Of a stretch of 64,000 nt of DNA, positions 62,868-64,000 are shown one piece after another. This DNA is from Desulfurivibrio alkaliphilus AHT 2 (lineage in GTDB: Bacteria; Desulfobacterota; Desulfobulbia; Desulfobulbales; Desulfurivibrionaceae): positions 1,555,742 to 1,619,741 of the forward strand of contig NC_014216.1 in the NCBI RefSeq assembly GCF_000092205.1, written 5' to 3'. The first letter of the stretch is position 1, and every line of letters starts with the position of its first letter. Made by a program: the position numbers and the translations under genes. The notes beneath the pieces are model-generated. The model worked only from the letters and a program-made list of their open reading frames with translations. It was not told the origin of the DNA and did not search any database.

Positions 62868-64000
62868 TTACTGCATCTGGTGCAGGCTGGCATAAACCCC
62901 GTTCTGGGCCAGCAGGCTATGGTGGTCTCCCTGCTCGACAATCTGCCCGTCCTGCATCACGATCACCCGGTCGGCATTTTTAATGGTCGACAGGCGGTGG
63001 GCGATGACAAAGGTGGTGCGCCGGGCCATGAGATTTTCCAGGGCTTTCTGCACTTCCCGTTCGGCTTCGGTGTCCAGGGCCGAGGTGGCTTCATCGAGGA
63101 TCAGGATCGGGGCGTCTTTGAGCAGCGCCCGGGCAATGGCCAGCCGCTGCCGCTGCCCCCCGGACAGCCGGGCTCCTCCCTCCCCGATCAGGGTATCCAA
63201 TCCCTCGGGCAGGGCCATGATGAAATCGTAGGCATGGGCCGCCCGGACGGCATCAAGAATTTCCTCTTCAGAACGATCAAGGTCGCCGTAAACGATATTG
63301 TTCCGCACCGTATCGTTGAACAGGATGGTCTGCTGCTCCACAATGGCGATCTGGTCGCGCAGGGAGTCTATGGTCACCTGGCGCAGATCTTGACCGTCAA
63401 TCAGGATTTGCCCGCCGGTAACATCGAAAAAACGGGGGATCAGGTTGACCAGGGTGGTCTTCCCGCCACCGCTGGGGCCGACGATGGCCAGCACCTGCCC
63501 CGCCGGCACCTGGAGGTTAATCTCCTGCAGCACCGGTTTTTTGCCGTCGTAACTAAAAGAAACATCGCAAAATTCAATGCGCTCCCGAAAGGGGGGCAAA
63601 ACCTTGGCGCCGGGGGCATCGGTGATGGCCGGCTTGATATCCAGCAGATCAAACACCCGCACCGAAGCCGCCAGCCCCTTCATGATGGTGCTGTTTAAGC
63701 CGCTCAATTTTTTTACCGGCTCATAGGCCATGAGCAACGCCGCCAGGAAAGCGAAAAAGGTGCCGGGGGTGGATTGGCCGTCCAGCACCTTGTAGCCGCT
63801 GTACCAGATAATCCCGGCCAGGGCCAGCCCGCCCAGCATCTCCATCACCGGGTGCTGCAGACTGCGCATCTGGATATCCCGCACGATGATCTTGTTGAGC
63901 TTTTCCACCAGTTTGCCAAAGCGCCGCTTCTCATACTCCTCCATGCCAAACGCCTTGACGATCCGCTGCCCGCCGATGGTTTCGTGCAGGGCCCGGGAAA
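62868..64000 (-). CDS. MsbA-type lipid A/lipid ABC exporter, 5' part outside window
   Basis: The frame stays open to the window edge, so only the C-terminal 377 codons or so are seen. They cover the end of the transmembrane domain (membrane segments near MLGGLALAGIIWYSGY and FFAFLAALLMAYEP), preceded by the coupling stretch RIVKAFGMEEYEKRRF. A complete ATPase follows: Walker A GPSGGGKTTL, signature LSGGQRQRLAIARAL, Walker B ILILDEATSALD and H-loop VIAHRLST. It fits the homodimeric MsbA group that flips lipid A-core across the inner membrane, consistent with the KDO and LptC genes elsewhere in the window, but other exporter roles cannot be excluded. Confidence 0.9.
   Translation of the reverse strand, partial: SRALHETIGGQRIVKAFGMEEYEKRRFGKLVEKLNKIIVRDIQMRSLQHPVMEMLGGLALAGIIWYSGYKVLDGQSTPGTFFAFLAALLMAYEPVKKLSGLNSTIMKGLAASVRVFDLLDIKPAITDAPGAKVLPPFRERIEFCDVSFSYDGKKPVLQEINLQVPAGQVLAIVGPSGGGKTTLVNLIPRFFDVTGGQILIDGQDLRQVTIDSLRDQIAIVEQQTILFNDTVRNNIVYGDLDRSEEEILDAVRAAHAYDFIMALPEGLDTLIGEGGARLSGGQRQRLAIARALLKDAPILILDEATSALDTEAEREVQKALENLMARRTTFVIAHRLSTIKNADRVIVMQDGQIVEQGDHHSLLAQNGVYASLHQMQ

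Overview
The window reads as a stretch of GC-rich chromosome from a Gram-negative bacterium. The best guess is a sulfur-cycling deltaproteobacterium (Desulfobulbales or Desulfurivibrio-like). That assignment is inference from gene content: LPS genes (kdsA, kdsC, lptC), c-type haem proteins, a dense set of two-component and hybrid kinases, CheR/CheB and HDOD proteins, and a cyanobacterial/deltaproteobacterial type of sucrose pathway. No rRNA, tRNA, CRISPR array, phage or complete insertion sequence is visible. Genes are tightly packed and many start codons overlap the preceding stop codon (ATGA, TGATG or GTGA junctions).

Layout. 1-4.8 kb: a SNF2 helicase cut by the window edge, a haem-c sensor kinase and an OmpR-type regulator. 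4.85-8.8 kb (minus): pyrG-kdsA-kdsC-lptC. 9.1-11.2 kb (plus): rlpA and a DnaJ-like co-chaperone. 11.2-17.7 kb (minus): a large triple-receiver kinase with CheR, CheB and a diguanylate cyclase. 17.8-24.6 kb (minus): purC, then a sucrose cluster (fructokinase, sucrose synthase, sucrose-phosphate synthase/phosphatase). 24.6-27.9 kb (minus): mutL and an M23 peptidase. 28.2-30.2 kb (plus): a geranylgeranyl-reductase-like flavoprotein, a tiny dihaem protein and tsaE. 30.3-35.5 kb (minus): purD, a Sua5-type enzyme, an Hpt protein, an HDOD protein and a hybrid kinase. 36.2 kb: a TetR regulator. 37-44.3 kb (minus): rpoH, a DegT aminotransferase, a giant TPR/outer-membrane barrel protein and greA. 44.6-48.8 kb: lepA, then engB, hisG, hisI and a Cys-rich miniprotein on the minus strand. 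49-56.9 kb (plus): two unfamiliar proteins flanking an FKBP, then a four-gene periplasmic-binding-protein/kinase/regulator operon. 57-59 kb: trpB-trpA. 59-62.7 kb (minus): two GlgC-type proteins and a DHH phosphoesterase. 62.9-64 kb: the 3' part of an MsbA-type ABC exporter.

The most distinctive feature is not a gene. Short gaps between genes are filled by at least three families of dispersed palindromic sequence. Family 1 is about 150 bp, with six copies carrying the long arms, one internally deleted copy and one truncated copy. Family 2 is about 170 bp with two copies; each has perfect 25-bp arms, and the arms differ between copies by compensated changes. Family 3 is about 40-65 bp; one copy sits in frame inside the DegT aminotransferase gene and adds about 22 residues. 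The family 1 copy after tsaE also supplies the end of that reading frame. These repeats, the degenerate second GlgC and the binding-protein-coupled kinase operon are the points most worth following up.

Together the metabolic genes suggest a cell that makes sucrose and glycogen-type storage glucan (sucrose as a compatible solute is an inference) and invests heavily in phosphorelay and cyclic-di-GMP signalling.
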